Shown one piece after another: positions 1 through 12,377 of a DNA stretch of 23,744 nt. Position 1 is the first letter of the stretch, and the number at the start of each line of letters is the position of its first letter. The position numbers and the translations under genes are program-made. Source of the stretch: Paraphysomonas bandaiensis (Eukaryota; Chrysophyceae); contig CBFFRP010000299.1 in the NCBI GenBank assembly GCA_965644295.1, positions 1-23,744 of the forward strand, in the 5' to 3' direction. Under the pieces are notes generated by a model, which saw only the letters and a list, made by a program, of their open reading frames with translations, was not told the origin of the DNA and did no database searches.

Positions 1-50
1 ACCCTAACCCTAACCCTAACCCTAACCCTAACCCTAACCCTAACCCTAAC
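1..50. repeat. Telomeric CCCTAA repeat, outer tract
   Basis: Perfect tandem CCCTAA units (TTAGGG on the minus strand) fill the first 50 bases without variation. C-rich orientation at the 5' end is what a left chromosome end should show, so the window begins in a true telomere and everything downstream is subtelomeric. The tract is short, probably because the assembly clips it. Confidence 0.97.
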
Positions 51-90
51 CACACCTCAAATGGGTAAGGAGCGATCGGGGGACAGCGTA

Positions 91-117
91 TAACCCTAAC
101 CCTAACCCTAACCCTAA
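91..117. repeat. Telomeric CCCTAA repeat, inner tract
   Basis: A second run of about four CCCTAA units in the same orientation, separated from the outer tract by about 40 bp of non-telomeric sequence (51-90). The last unit degenerates into CCCTAATCG. It marks the boundary between telomere and unique sequence and could be an older chromosome end later extended or healed. Confidence 0.93.
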
Positions 118-330
118 TCGAATAGTTTACGTTGGGGATATATATTATTACTTTTTGTTATTCATGATAATGTAATATAGAAGCCAATATAGCGCCAAAC
201 ATCGGTATACATAATATATATAGTGATACGAAACAACATCATCACAATACATGATATCCACATGATATTAGTTTTAACTAATATTTCAATAATTGAAACG
301 AAAATATTGGAATTACTTGTATTGTAGTAT

Positions 331-3300
331 CTACAATTCAGTGGTACGTGCACATTTTACAGTGACGGTTTCACTGTAAAATTTTAACAGCAGGCCCTTT
401 CCTTTAAAGGCAGCAATTCCGATTCTCCCGCAGACACCAGCAGCCACCAGCACAAGAGGGTAAACTAAACTGTCTTTAAAGCCCACTTCATCACCAGAAA
501 TATTAAACACCATCATTCCGTGGAAAAGCAATGATATAAATGCCACTACAAACACGCACTCCCTAGGTACACGCCACACGCCACTACAGCGCCTCTCCAG
601 TGAACGCCTATTCGTCGTGCACTGAGTAACAACAAAGCTATCTCCTGAGTTAAAAGCCAAAAGACATCGCCTATGTTGTACTTCTAGATATCTTGCTACC
701 ATAATGCGCCAAAACATTGATTTAGCGGAAATAGCAAACCCTACAAGTACCCCCAGAGGAGGATAGCACCTGCACATAGACATTAAACAAGGAGTAGGTT
801 CAATAATATATACAGAGTTTCATGATCCTAATTGACCTCGTATGCGTCACTTACAAGCCGAAAGTACATAGAACAGCAAGGTTGCTGAATAACACCGCGA
901 GTAGGTGTTCTGGCTTCAAGATATTACTGTTTGTGGGCCTCACTTCCAGCGGCCACACTACCCAGGGCATACGCTTTCTTACCCATACAGGTATGACAGC
1001 AGGGTCAACCTGAGACAGAAGGATATACATGATAGGCCCAACAATAGTAACGTATCCATAAGTATAGAGCAGCACGGGTACGAAGTTTTTAAGTACAGCA
1101 GCGCCGCACATGTAGTTGTATATGACAGGTGGGGCGTAGAGTGAAGAATATGACACAGTGGTGTATATCTCACACCGCAATGACACAAATGATATCCGCT
1201 GACAGTACGTAACATCATAAGATGAAGATATCTCCGATGTGCCAAAAAAGGCGTCGTACATGCACTCCTTGTCTGATACCAGGGTCGCCAGACAAGGAGC
1301 AACCACCGAGTTGAACACAGTTATCACGAGAAGAACCCTCGTCTTCTGAGTGCTAGTGTAGCTCCCTCCAAGATAGCTCATGGTGTGAATTAGACGCGGC
1401 ACCACAAGTTTACTGTAGGATATGCGGAAAAATGCCATGCAAACCTGAGCGAATAGCTGCTGGGTGCTCGACGAGTTGTCTAAGAAGATAATAACGTACA
1501 GTGAGTTCACTGCAATCACAACAGCTGCATTGAGGAGAATCGTCCCATACATTGAAAGATAAGAGACCACCACTGAATATAAGCCATCAACTTTTTCACT
1601 CCTCGAATGTATGTTCTCTGCAGCACTGCTATTGTTGGTATTCGAGGACGTTTTGGCTTGTTGTTTGAGAACAGTGTGTAGAAGTATAACTCTCACAGAA
1701 AGAAAGAAAGCTGCACACAATGCCAGACAAGTATAAAGTACCGCAGGTAATGTTCCTGTCAAAAATGATGAACTTGGAAACCAGGAGTATTGGTGCTGAT
1801 GAGTGCTGAACTGAGACCAACCCTGATCCCGACGTCCAAACAGTTTTAACGAGAGAAATAGACATAAGGAGACAGTACATATCCATAATACAAGAAGTGC
1901 AGCAATATTCTGGATGCCTTCAAGCACCTTCAGAAACATCCGCACCTCAGAATACTGCTGGTGATGTAATAGACTTTTCACATGCATAGGCGGTAACTCG
2001 CCGAGAGATGGGGCCGATGAAGGTGTTGTGGATGTAATACTAGCGGAGTTACTATCGTCTCTTAACCACACGGTTCCTCTGTTGATACTGATATCACTGC
2101 TGTCTCTAGTTTCAGTACAGATTGAGGATGCGGTTTTATGTATGCTCCCCCTCCGGTATATAGGATCGATAGGTTCAGCTCCCGACTTCACCCTTTCCCG
2201 GTATGTCAGTATCACATCACCACTCTCTTCTGGCTCAACAAGTAGCTTCAGCTGTGAAGCTAAGTAGCTCGTCCTTCTTATGCTGCTCGTACGTTGAGGC
2301 ACGGACGACTTCTCGGAACTATTCTCACAGCTTTCACCAAAAACTCGCATCTCCACCCCCTCCGTCTTCTCGTGGATAGGATTATTCGACATAACAGGAA
2401 TCTCTTCGGAAGCTGGTGATATGAAAACCTTGCTAAACAGTCTACTGAAGAGCGACTCGTTACTGGAATTATCACCAGCTCCATTCATGTTGTCATCATT
2501 GGACTCATTCCCCTGTACCACCATGCCTTCTTCCGCTTCAGTAAAATATTCATCGAATTCTCGCCCACTGCGAAATATCTCTTCTACCTCTAACCACAAC
2601 AACACATTTCCCACAAATACTCTCACATTCTGTCTCTCGTGCTTCCCGGCTCCCCAAGATACATAAACCCACCCGCCCACTGCGAGACACAAAGCACAAC
2701 CCAGCATCACACCAGAGGCCATGATAGCATCGTTCAATTGACTAGACGCACAAGCCACTTTGTTCGCTGAGGGATCGCGGGATGGTTTCGGGTGATTGCT
2801 ATCGCAGTTGAACAGATTTCCCTCTAGAACTTCTATTTTGGCTGCTCCATTATTATCATTGATGATTAGCATTGCATGGATATCACTTGCGATGAGAACA
2901 TACCTCTGGCATCTACTTTGTCCAAATGCAACGGCAGCATTCCGGAGAGCCTGTTCACATGCAGCTTTAAGCTGCTATTAATGTGAAAATCGTCCTCTTC
3001 CCATCCGCCGTTGAGCCTGTTGTATGATAGATCCAGGTCACTAAATCGGCTATTGCTGATGATTCCGGCTGGAATAGTTCCAGAAAGCCTGAAGTCATCA
3101 GCTCATCAGTTCGCGTTTTATATAGGAGATATATAGGATACCTATTGTGCGCCAACTCCAGTTCAGTAACAGGTGAGCCTGCTGATAGCGAGGGCGCCAG
3201 GCCCCCACTTAATCCATTGCCGCTCATTTGTACCACCCTCAGGGATGGCAAACGCTTTGTGTCGAACAAACAGGACGGCACACTTCCCTCCATGTAATCG

Positions 3301-5435
3301 AACAGCCGGATGCCCCACCAGTCGCCACTCTTACACCTGTAGGACATATTACATGAAATACCATTACATCTACACATTATTCTCCAGCTGTAGTCATATA
3401 TGCACAGCATATCCACCAGTACTACATGACACTCACTGCTTATTAGTATTTAGGCCGTTCAGAATAAGGGACTCGAGCGTACTCGCTGCACATATACTTT
3501 CCGGTATTCGGCCACGCAAGCAGTTATCGCTACCTACCACCGCTTCAAGTGCAAGACTGCTTGTAAACATCTCATGAGGTAACGGTCCCGTGAAAGTGTT
3601 CCTCGAGAAATCAAGAACCTGTAGCCTCGATGTATTTCTGTTGTTGAAGAGGGCGTGTAGTGTACCATGGAGGTTGTTGTTGTGCAAGAGCACTGTGGTG
3701 AGAGAGGTGAGGGATCCCAGAGAAGTGGGGAGGGTACCAGTAAAGTAGTTGTCGTTCAAGAGAAGCAGATTAAGACCATAGACATCACCATCACGGATAA
3801 CGAGAGATGTTCCCTACGCAACCGGGCTACGTCAGTATGGTAAAAGATAATGTTAGCACATCCCTTACCTCCCTGTCAGTCAGGAGCCCAATCGACTGTG
3901 GAATGGTTCCTGTGAAATGGTTACTAGCTAGGTCTATGGATATGAAAGAGTCATTCGCAGTAAATACGTCAGGGAAGGAGCCCGTCATCATGTTATTCGA
4001 CAGGGATAGCGCCTGAAGAAAGCGGTGCCCTAAAAGTGCTGGGGGAATAGTCCCTACACGCACGAAGTTATACCACCGAACATGCACAAAGTAAAGTATA
4101 AGATACCTGATACGAAGTTCGTAGAGGTGTCAAGCGCAGTTAGTAGGGGTAATTGTACAAGTGATGATGGAAGAGAACCGGAAATCAGGTTACCCCCAAT
4201 ATATAGGTCAGAGAGTTGAACACTGGAAAAGTCGGGCAAGGTGCAGCTCAGGTAATTGTCAGAAAGATAGAAGTTCACCAAGCGTGGTAGTGACACATAG
4301 GAGGAGGGGATGCACCCGGTGAGTCTGTTTGACACTGCACAACATAGTACACGTTACTGAAGGTGTTTAATATAGGCCACATATGAGTGCAAAAGTAAAC
4401 ACACTCATTGTAATGCACAAAAATACTGTGGTTAAAATATCTACTCGTATACACTTTTAATAGATATTCGTCATGGTTCTTACTGAGCACAAGAATCTGG
4501 AGGTTTATTAGATTTCCTATTTCCGGCGGGAGTGATCCTGACAGGCTATTACTGGAGCAGGATAGCGACGACAGGTTCTTCATGTCCCCCAGGGAAGAAG
4601 GAATGATCCCATGCAGTTGGTTAGAGTCGACCCTCAAAATCGTGATATTGGGAAGTGAAGTAGATATGTTACTTGGTATAGTGCCTGTGAACGCATTGCT
4701 ATCCAATGAGAGGCCGCGCAACAGGGGGTATACTCCTGTTGGTAGTTGCCCTGAGAACCTATTATCAGTAAGTATGAGTCGGGTGAGAGTTGAAGGGAAA
4801 TCAGGGAGGGTCCCTGATAAGTGATTGCCCCTCATATTTACGGTAACTGATACTGGTGGCAACGACAACAAACTGCCAGTGAGGTACAGCTCTCGTAGCC
4901 TCAGCTTTGTCAGGAGTAACATGCTGCTCATACATGTGGGAACGGAGCCAGAGTGCATCGTGAACGAAATATCAAGTGCACGAAGAGCAGACAACGAGCA
5001 CAAAGTGGACGGCAAGGTGCCAGTCATTGCCACACGATTTATTTCAAGTCCCTGTAGTCGTGTAAGTGACCCTACTGAGAAAGGCAATGTTCCATGAAGA
5101 TCCTCACTGAGAGATAAGAGAAAAGTTGTAAGAGAAGTGAGATTGCCTATCGCATCGGGTAGAGTGCCGTGCATATCTAAATCAAGTAAGGCCAAGCCGG
5201 AGATAGTGGATCTGTCTAGTTCACATTCCACACCATACCAGTTATCAACGCAAGGGTCAGAAGGGGAATCGAAGTTCCACGGGTTTCCATTACCAAAAAG
5301 AGGGTAATCCCATGTACTTCCGCCAGTGGAATCATATAATGACTTGAGTACGTTTCTATCTTCGACGGATACAGCCGCTCGGCAGTGATACACATATGCA
5401 AAACATAATGACCATACTAAATACAATGAACTCAT
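331..5435 (-). CDS. LRR receptor-like protein with multi-pass membrane C-terminus (8 exons, 1515 aa)
   Basis: Inferred exons, 5' to 3' on the minus strand: 5435-4484, 4334-4107, 4053-3869, 3813-3437, 3336-3142, 3088-2904, 2841-855, 769-331. All introns are GT-AG (149, 53, 55, 100, 53, 62, 85 nt) and the join stays open for 1516 codons. Residues 1-20 look like a signal peptide. An N-terminal cap (STGGSTW...DPCVDNWYGVEC) precedes roughly 20 plant-type 24-residue LRRs (LxxLxLxxNxLxGxIP) up to about residue 715, ending in a Cys cap (LEGNLFNC). A membrane segment follows at 748-770, then a Ser/acidic linker of about 240 residues. Further hydrophobic segments lie near 1017-1042, 1072-1095, 1138-1161, 1208-1230, 1290-1316, 1353-1385, 1440-1456 and 1466-1485. 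There is no kinase domain. The loop around 1234-1286 is Cys-rich. A 14-residue insertion near residue 460 is forced by the only usable acceptor. Role inferred: surface sensing. I do not recognise the membrane domain. It is transcribed towards the telomere, and the stop lies about 215 bp from it. Confidence 0.85.
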
Positions 5436-5840
5436 CCCACTCTGAAATACTGACTAATACTGACGCCTATATCTATCTTTCTATTCCCTCCACTTGCATC
5501 AAAAGACAACTTCCAGATCCATGATGAGGCTGATGCTAGTCGGCACAAGTCTATCTTGCAAATACACGCACACTTCTCCTCAAATGAGAATACAGCACAG
5601 TATACCTACTGGTATACTTTTTTGTTGAAGTCCTGGAGTGGAGTGCAGAGTGGTGACGAGATGGAATGAGAAGCCCAACGTCACGACATCCAGACACACA
5701 CAAGACGTACGGAGTGAAAACACCTGCAACTTCATCACAACAATCAACGGCGGCAGCTAACTCACAAGTGTGACCAATTCCCTGTCCTGGTTTTCTCTGT
5801 ACCTGCGGTAGAAGGTAACTTGAATTGTAATATTGTAACA
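5436..5840. promoter_or_regulatory. Divergent spacer between LRR receptor and desaturase
   Basis: 405 bp separate two start codons that point away from each other, so both promoters must lie here unless upstream non-coding exons exist. I see no clear TATA box or defined operator. A short minus-strand open frame (5551-5841) overlaps the spacer but shows no family features, and I treat it as chance. Confidence 0.5.
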
Positions 5841-7149
5841 ATGGGTAAGGGCGGTGAACGAGAAGTTGATCTCGATAAAAAATTGGAGGTCAGCATACGA
5901 TCAGTGCATTGAATTTGTTTATTGTTCACGCTCTTTCTTTCAGGTTCTTATTGATGGTCGTTACTATGACGTAACGAATTTGAAGCACCCTGGTGGATCA
6001 GTAATTAAGTTTTATGCTGGAAAGGGCATTGATGCATCTGAAGCTTTTGCAAACTTTCATGTACGGTCAAAAAAAGCCCAAAAGTACATGGCTGCGTTAC
6101 CCTCTAGAGAGGCTAACATGAAAGAAGAAAGGGCTAAACATCTTCCAGGCCAAGAGGCTTTGCTGAAAGACTTTGCCAAATTGACGAATGATCTCAAGGC
6201 GGAGGGTTTTTTTGACCCCAATCCTATGCATGCTTTGTACCGCGTTTTTGAAATCGTGGCCATGCATGCCATTGGCGCATACCTGTTACTCAATGGACAT
6301 TACTATGTGGGTGTCACAGTTCTCGGTATAGTGTCTGGTCGGTGTGGTTGGCTGATGCATGAGTGTGGTCACTATTCGTTAACTGGAAATATCCCACTCG
6401 ACAGGCAATTACAGGTGTGGCTCTACGGTGTCGGTTGCGGTATGAGCGCATCTTGGTGGAGGTCCCAGCATAATAAGCACCATTCCATGCCACAAAAAAT
6501 TTCCCATGATGTGGACCTGAACACTCTTCCATTGGTAGCATTTACTGACAAAGTGGTAAAGAAAGCAGGGAAAGCGATGAAGTCGTGGTTGTCATTGCAA
6601 GCCACTGCTTTCCCCCTCATCACCTGCCTGCTGGTAGCCCTGGGTTGGCAGCTATATTTACACCCAAGACATATCGTTCGTACCCGACAGGTCTCTGAAG
6701 GTCTTGCGTTACTTACGAGGGCTGGAATATTCTGGGGTCTTGTTGTTCCATATTTTGGCATCTGGGGTGGTGTCAAGCTTTATCTGCTATACAACTGGAT
6801 AGCCGCTGATTATATTTTCATTAACTTCGCAGTGAGTCATACTCATCTTCCAACGGTTCCGAAGGAAGACACTCAGGTAGATTGGGTCAGGTACGCCGCC
6901 GTTCATACGATGAATGTAGCTTCCGGACCGCTTGGGTGGGTGGACTGGTGGATGTCCTACCTCAACTTTCAGATAGAACATCACCTTTTCCCATCAATGC
7001 CACAGTACAGACACCCTATTATCAGTCCCAGAGTGAGAGCTCTGTTTGAAAAGCATGGTCTCGTCTATGACCAGCGCTCGTACACAGAGGCTATGATGGT
7101 CACATTTAAAAATCTCCACAAAGTGGGCTCTGACGTGTTCTACGGATAG
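5841..7149 (+). CDS. Cytochrome b5-fusion front-end fatty acid desaturase (delta-5/delta-6 type)
   Basis: Two exons, 5841-5888 and 5944-7149, with a 55-nt GT-AG intron, give 417 aa. The chosen ATG has good context (aacaATGG) and yields MGKGGERE; starting inside the intron would lose the b5 N-terminus. The cytochrome b5 domain has the heme motif HPGG at 31-34 and a second heme His in FANFH (His55). Three His boxes follow: HECGH 155-159, HNKHH 192-196 and QIEHH 359-363. Gln replacing the first His of box three is the hallmark of front-end desaturases. Hydrophobic helices lie between the boxes, as expected for a four-helix ER membrane enzyme. The family uses cytochrome b5 electrons and O2 to add a double bond between an existing one and the carboxyl end of a polyunsaturated acyl chain. 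Overall wording resembles thraustochytrid delta-5 enzymes as I recall them, but regiospecificity cannot be fixed from sequence. Slightly short for the family (about 440-480). Confidence 0.93.
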
Positions 7150-7544
7150 TGTAGGGACAGCCTAGGGGACACTGCGGTGGCTATACGAGAAGTAAAACTC
7201 TTATTGTTATCTTTCACTTGCACTTAGTTAAATTTAAGTTTATACTTCTCAGCTATGTTTGGAGACTGTCTTGTTCATGTGCAGTGCGGCTACCTTCGTG
7301 TGATATTAGATATTAGTAATGAATTATAAATCTCTTGATTTTATGTCGTTTACCAGGCTCGCACAACACTTAATTGGGTTACAAATTAAATTAATAGGCT
7401 TCAAACGTGATGATTTCAATTATTACTATATTATTATTATTTTCTTCTAAAGTAGCTCTCAATATATTGTAATCAATGTTATAATAGTCATATAAGAAAA
7501 GGTTCTCAACTGTAGGGTGCAAAATGGATATAAATAACCGGGAA

Positions 7545-7697
7545 TTTTTTTGGTATTATTTTCTATATTTTATGTATCGCCAGCTCAAACAGTACTCTAC
7601 ACAACATGTATGTACAGTCTCTAAGTATAACATAATATATATTCATACTGATAAAAAATAAGATGAATGCATACAAGAGTAGAGACATTTACCGCTT
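7545..7697 (+). repeat. Diverged direct repeat, copy 1
   Basis: Contains a block like TTTTCTATATTTTATGTATC followed about 100 bp later by GATGAATGCATACAAGAGTA. Both blocks recur in the same order and orientation near 9272-9463 with scattered changes. Boundaries are approximate. It may be an old LTR or another dispersed repeat. Confidence 0.5.
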
Positions 7698-8413
7698 TTG
7701 AATATGAAGGCGAAACAAACAAGACCTGAGAAAGTTTGAAGGAGTTTCCAAGCTGCTTCAAACAGGAGGATCAAGTCAAGTGAATCTTTATGAATGCCGG
7801 AACATTTTTGATGCCTTTTTGATGGACTTCGGGGCAAGGTAACCCTATAGTGCTATCTATAATAATTACAAGCGATAATCAACGGAACTTCTGGTACGTT
7901 TACCAGTAATAATAGAAGCAGAATAAACTGGACCTGCGTCTACCCACTCCTTAGTGGGTTCCTGAATATAACTCCACCCCGAAATATTGTCTCTTTTACT
8001 GGAGGGGATATTATGAGACTTATTCTGGTGGGCAACATTCAATATTAGGCACAGTACACAAACAAGCATATATATAAAGTATACCAGATGCAAGCGAAAA
8101 GTATTTGGAGCTCACTGAGACTTACCACATCTCTTCTTGCTTTTGTAAACAAGATGATAGGTTCCATCATCATTGACAGCATGGATAATACCACGCATCC
8201 TAGTGACAGTAACCCTAATCGACTATAGTTATTTTAATAACTATGATGCCTACTATTAAACGCACCGAAATCTGCTTGTGCGTCACCACAAGCACCAAGG
8301 TGCAACCACTTTTGCTATATCGCTCAAAGAAAACGCAGTGAGCAAACAGAATATTGATATACCTGATATCTGATGACTTCAGGATTTTGAGTCCTTAAGG
8401 TGAAGCCCAGATG

Positions 8414-8680
8414 CTTGACATCAGCAGCAGGCAGCCCAATACCCTAAATGCTCTTGCGGTCTTGAGGTGGGCTCATTCCCGGATGTTTGACTTTATTAGC
8501 AGACAGCCCAAAGACGTCTACATATGTATGTGACACTAATTAGTGCCCCTTGTACCACACAAGCATGAGTGGGTAGAAAAATATCTGCTGTCAATATATT
8601 CGGCTCACGTTTGTTTCCCGGAGTGATATCTCCGGTACTTATTCCCGAGAGCACTACGAAAATGTGTGAGTCCGACTTTG
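8414..8680 (+). repeat. Dispersed LTR-like repeat, copy X
   Basis: About 270 bp here matches, with many small changes, the reverse complement of 13976-14227; its right half also matches 13838-13980 directly. Shared landmarks include GACACTAATTAGTG, CTTGTACCAC, AATATCTGCTG, CGGCTCACGTT and GAGTCCGACT. A related copy lies next to a copia pol remnant, which suggests an LTR or other non-coding part of that element. No coding potential is visible. Confidence 0.7.
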
Positions 8681-9099
8681 TTAAAAGAAGATGATGACAG
8701 TGAGAGTCTACTTCAGGCTGATAACCCAGCGCAGTGTTTGATTGATGGTAAGGTGGTAGCAGACAGCAGAAGTCTTAACAAGCAAACTTCATACATCAAA
8801 TGTTAGCAGCTATATACGTACGTAGATTAGTATTGATTAATTGGGACAGCAAGTAATAATTGCAAATAAAATTGACTTCAACCTTCGTCAATTAATTGAC
8901 TATTCATTTATTCGCAACACTGATACAGGGGCAAAGTACATCTAGAACAGCACATGATAATCATATTATAATCAAGAACTCTCTAGAACAGTTTGGTAGC
9001 TGGATATGTCGTATGAAATGACAGTGCACGATAACGTCATTATTTGAACGCATCTGCAATACAGAATACAAAACTATACAAAAATATGCTATGGGGACA

Positions 9100-9197
9100 C
9101 TACCGACATTGATGCAATCATTACTCATTACATACATATCCGCTAACTACCGACATTGATGCAATATCAATCATTACTCATTACATACATACGCTAA
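9100..9197 (+). repeat. Tandem duplication of about 50 bp
   Basis: The 47-bp unit at 9100-9146 (starts CTACCGACATTGATGCAAT, ends CGCTAA) is repeated immediately at 9147-9197 with a 4-5 bp insertion (ATCA) and one small deletion. A recent local duplication with no apparent function. Confidence 0.9.
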
Positions 9198-9271
9198 GGT
9201 TGTACAGCAAAATATAAGCCCATCTACTGTATGTACTGTAAATATAGTAAAAACGAAGGAAAGTCGTTTTT

Positions 9272-9463
9272 TTTATGATACCATTTTCTATTTTTATGTA
9301 TTGCTCGCTCATCCTTCTTATAAGATTTCCTTTTTTAATATTGGAGGTTTGTCTGACTAGTACTGTTGTACAGGTTACTCCCGTCCCTCAACATAATATC
9401 CAGATATATCACACTGCCTGATAGATGAATGTATACAAAAGTAGAGGTATTTACAGCTACATT
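9272..9463 (+). repeat. Diverged direct repeat, copy 2
   Basis: Partner of 7545-7697. It carries TTTTCTATTTTTATGTATTG and then GATGAATGTATACAAAAGTA, followed by a similar ..GTATTTACAGC stretch. The copies are about 1.6 kb apart and bracket the copy X repeat. Edges are approximate because divergence is high. Confidence 0.5.
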
Positions 9464-9674
9464 AGCAGTCCGGTTTAGGCTGAATCAAGCAAGCACGAGC
9501 CCAAGGTCTGTGGACGCAGGCGACTGCTGTCGCTGAACTCATCGGGTAGCAAGTGTTTCACGAAAAATTCAATTATTATAATCAGCCCTTTGACTCTCCC
9601 ACATATATACTGAGAGAACTCAATTGACTACCTACTACGTGCGGACTACACATATGCGACCAAACGTGTTTCTG

Positions 9675-10289
9675 CTAAAGAGTGACTCCCATGCCGCGGG
9701 ATAACTCCTGGAGGGCAGTCAGTTGAATAAAGGCTTCGGCTTTCTCCTCAGGTACATTGGTGGACGCAAATGCCTTAGAAGCTGCCGCGAATTCTTTTTT
9801 CATAGCGTCCACATCAAAGTCATCAATAGGGAAAGCCTCTGGGCAGGCAACATCCTGCAAAGCAATTATTAGATATAACAACGCACAGAAAACAGCAAAA
9901 TCGGTACTACAATGCAAAAAGTATACAAAATCTTCACAGCAATACCGTGGTAGAGTCTTCGCGGGAAAAAGCAAACCCTCCGGAGACGAAAAACTTTTCC
10001 TGTTCCCCCTATGAAATAAATAACCGCTGAGAAAACACACAAAAATAAAATTACTTACACCAACGTGATATATTGTGACAGTACCCGCCTTAAGCTGCCC
10101 AATAACAGGGGTTTTGTTAGCTAATACGCCATAGTACCCGTCTTCACCGGGTAAGCTGATACCAGATACAACTTTATCCGTATAGATAGGGTTGTGGGGG
10201 GTGCCGAATGTCAAACGCAGTTCCGGAGCTCCCGCAGCAGCTGCTGTGGCAAAATTACGTCTTCCAATATTAAGGGCGGTGCGAATCAT
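9675..10289 (-). CDS. Mitochondrial F1-ATP synthase delta subunit (bacterial epsilon homologue)
   Basis: Three exons on the minus strand: 10289-10059, 10008-9946 and 9854-9675, with GT-AG introns of 50 and 91 nt, give 157 aa. The middle 63-nt exon supplies EKFFVSGGFAF, which the uninterrupted frame lacks. With it the chain runs TPHNPIYTDKVVSGISLPG, YGVLANKTPVIGQLKAG, EKFFVSGGFA, EAFPIDDFDVDA, the usual order for the beta-sandwich domain of mitochondrial delta / bacterial epsilon, followed by a C-terminal helical pair. The N-terminus MIRTALNIGRRNFATAAAA is Arg/Ala-rich without acidic residues, a good mitochondrial targeting peptide. The protein sits in the central stalk with gamma and couples rotation to catalysis. 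An upstream in-frame extension to 10418 exists, but the start chosen gives the clean presequence. It faces the beta-subunit gene head to head. Confidence 0.93.
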   Translation of the reverse strand: MIRTALNIGRRNFATAAAAGAPELRLTFGTPHNPIYTDKVVSGISLPGEDGYYGVLANKTPVIGQLKAGTVTIYHVGVSNFIFVCFLSGYLFHRGNRKSFSSPEGLLFPAKTLPRYCCEDFVYFLHCSTDFAVFCALLYLIIALQDVACPEAFPIDDFDVDAMKKEFAAASKAFASTNVPEEKAEAFIQLTALQELSRGMGVTL

Positions 10290-10682
10290 TATAGATATAA
10301 AAATACACTGGTCCAATGGCGTAAAGCAAGGTGATATTCTCGTCAACCAGCAAGCTCTTCTATCCACAGTTTGCGTCAATGTATTACGTATGTGTACAGC
10401 AGTGTGTACACAGTACAAAATAGCTAATAAAATTGGTGTGGGCTATTCTGGAATTTGTCGTTTTTGATGTAGAAAAACGAGTAAAATGCCGTAAAAACTG
10501 GAATTGGGTCTACCTGACAAGTCCGAGATAAAGGGAGAACTGAAAATAAATCACCTCCTGAAGATACGATTAACCACACTAAAATGGAAGTGTGTGATTT
10601 GTGCTGCAGCAATCTCTCCACTGAGCTCCTGATGCTTCACAGCTGCATGCCAACTATCGCCATACAGTCAGTACTAGCAACT
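10290..10682. promoter_or_regulatory. Shared spacer of divergent F1 delta and beta genes
   Basis: 393 bp lie between the two start codons, which point away from each other. Both genes encode parts of the same F1 complex, so a bidirectional promoter giving matched expression is a reasonable inference. No TATA box or named factor site can be claimed with confidence. Short open frames inside are not conserved proteins that I recognise. Confidence 0.55.

Positions 10683-12377
<1,695 letters not shown>

Larger units (their letters stand above)
7150..9674. other. Gene-free AT-rich region with repeat debris
   Basis: About 2.5 kb between the desaturase stop and the ATP synthase delta stop, so the flanking genes converge on it. 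Open frames here (for example 7643-7837 and 7866-8093 on the minus strand) are short, low in complexity and without recognisable motifs. It contains a diverged direct repeat pair, one copy of a dispersed LTR-like element and a small tandem duplication, listed separately. Confidence 0.7.

Noticed and set aside
5551-5841. 96-aa minus-strand open frame before the desaturase
   Set aside because: It overlaps the divergent spacer and the desaturase start, shows no motif, and has Tyr/Ser/Arg-rich composition typical of chance frames.
8211-8222. Short telomere-like motif TAACCCTAATCGA matching the inner edge of the telomere tract
   Set aside because: Only about 1.5 repeat units; a 12-base match in AT-rich sequence can be chance.
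9675-10418. Single-exon 247-aa version of the ATP synthase delta gene
   Set aside because: It reads through two introns and omits the conserved EKFFVSGGFAF segment, and its N-terminal extension lacks targeting features.
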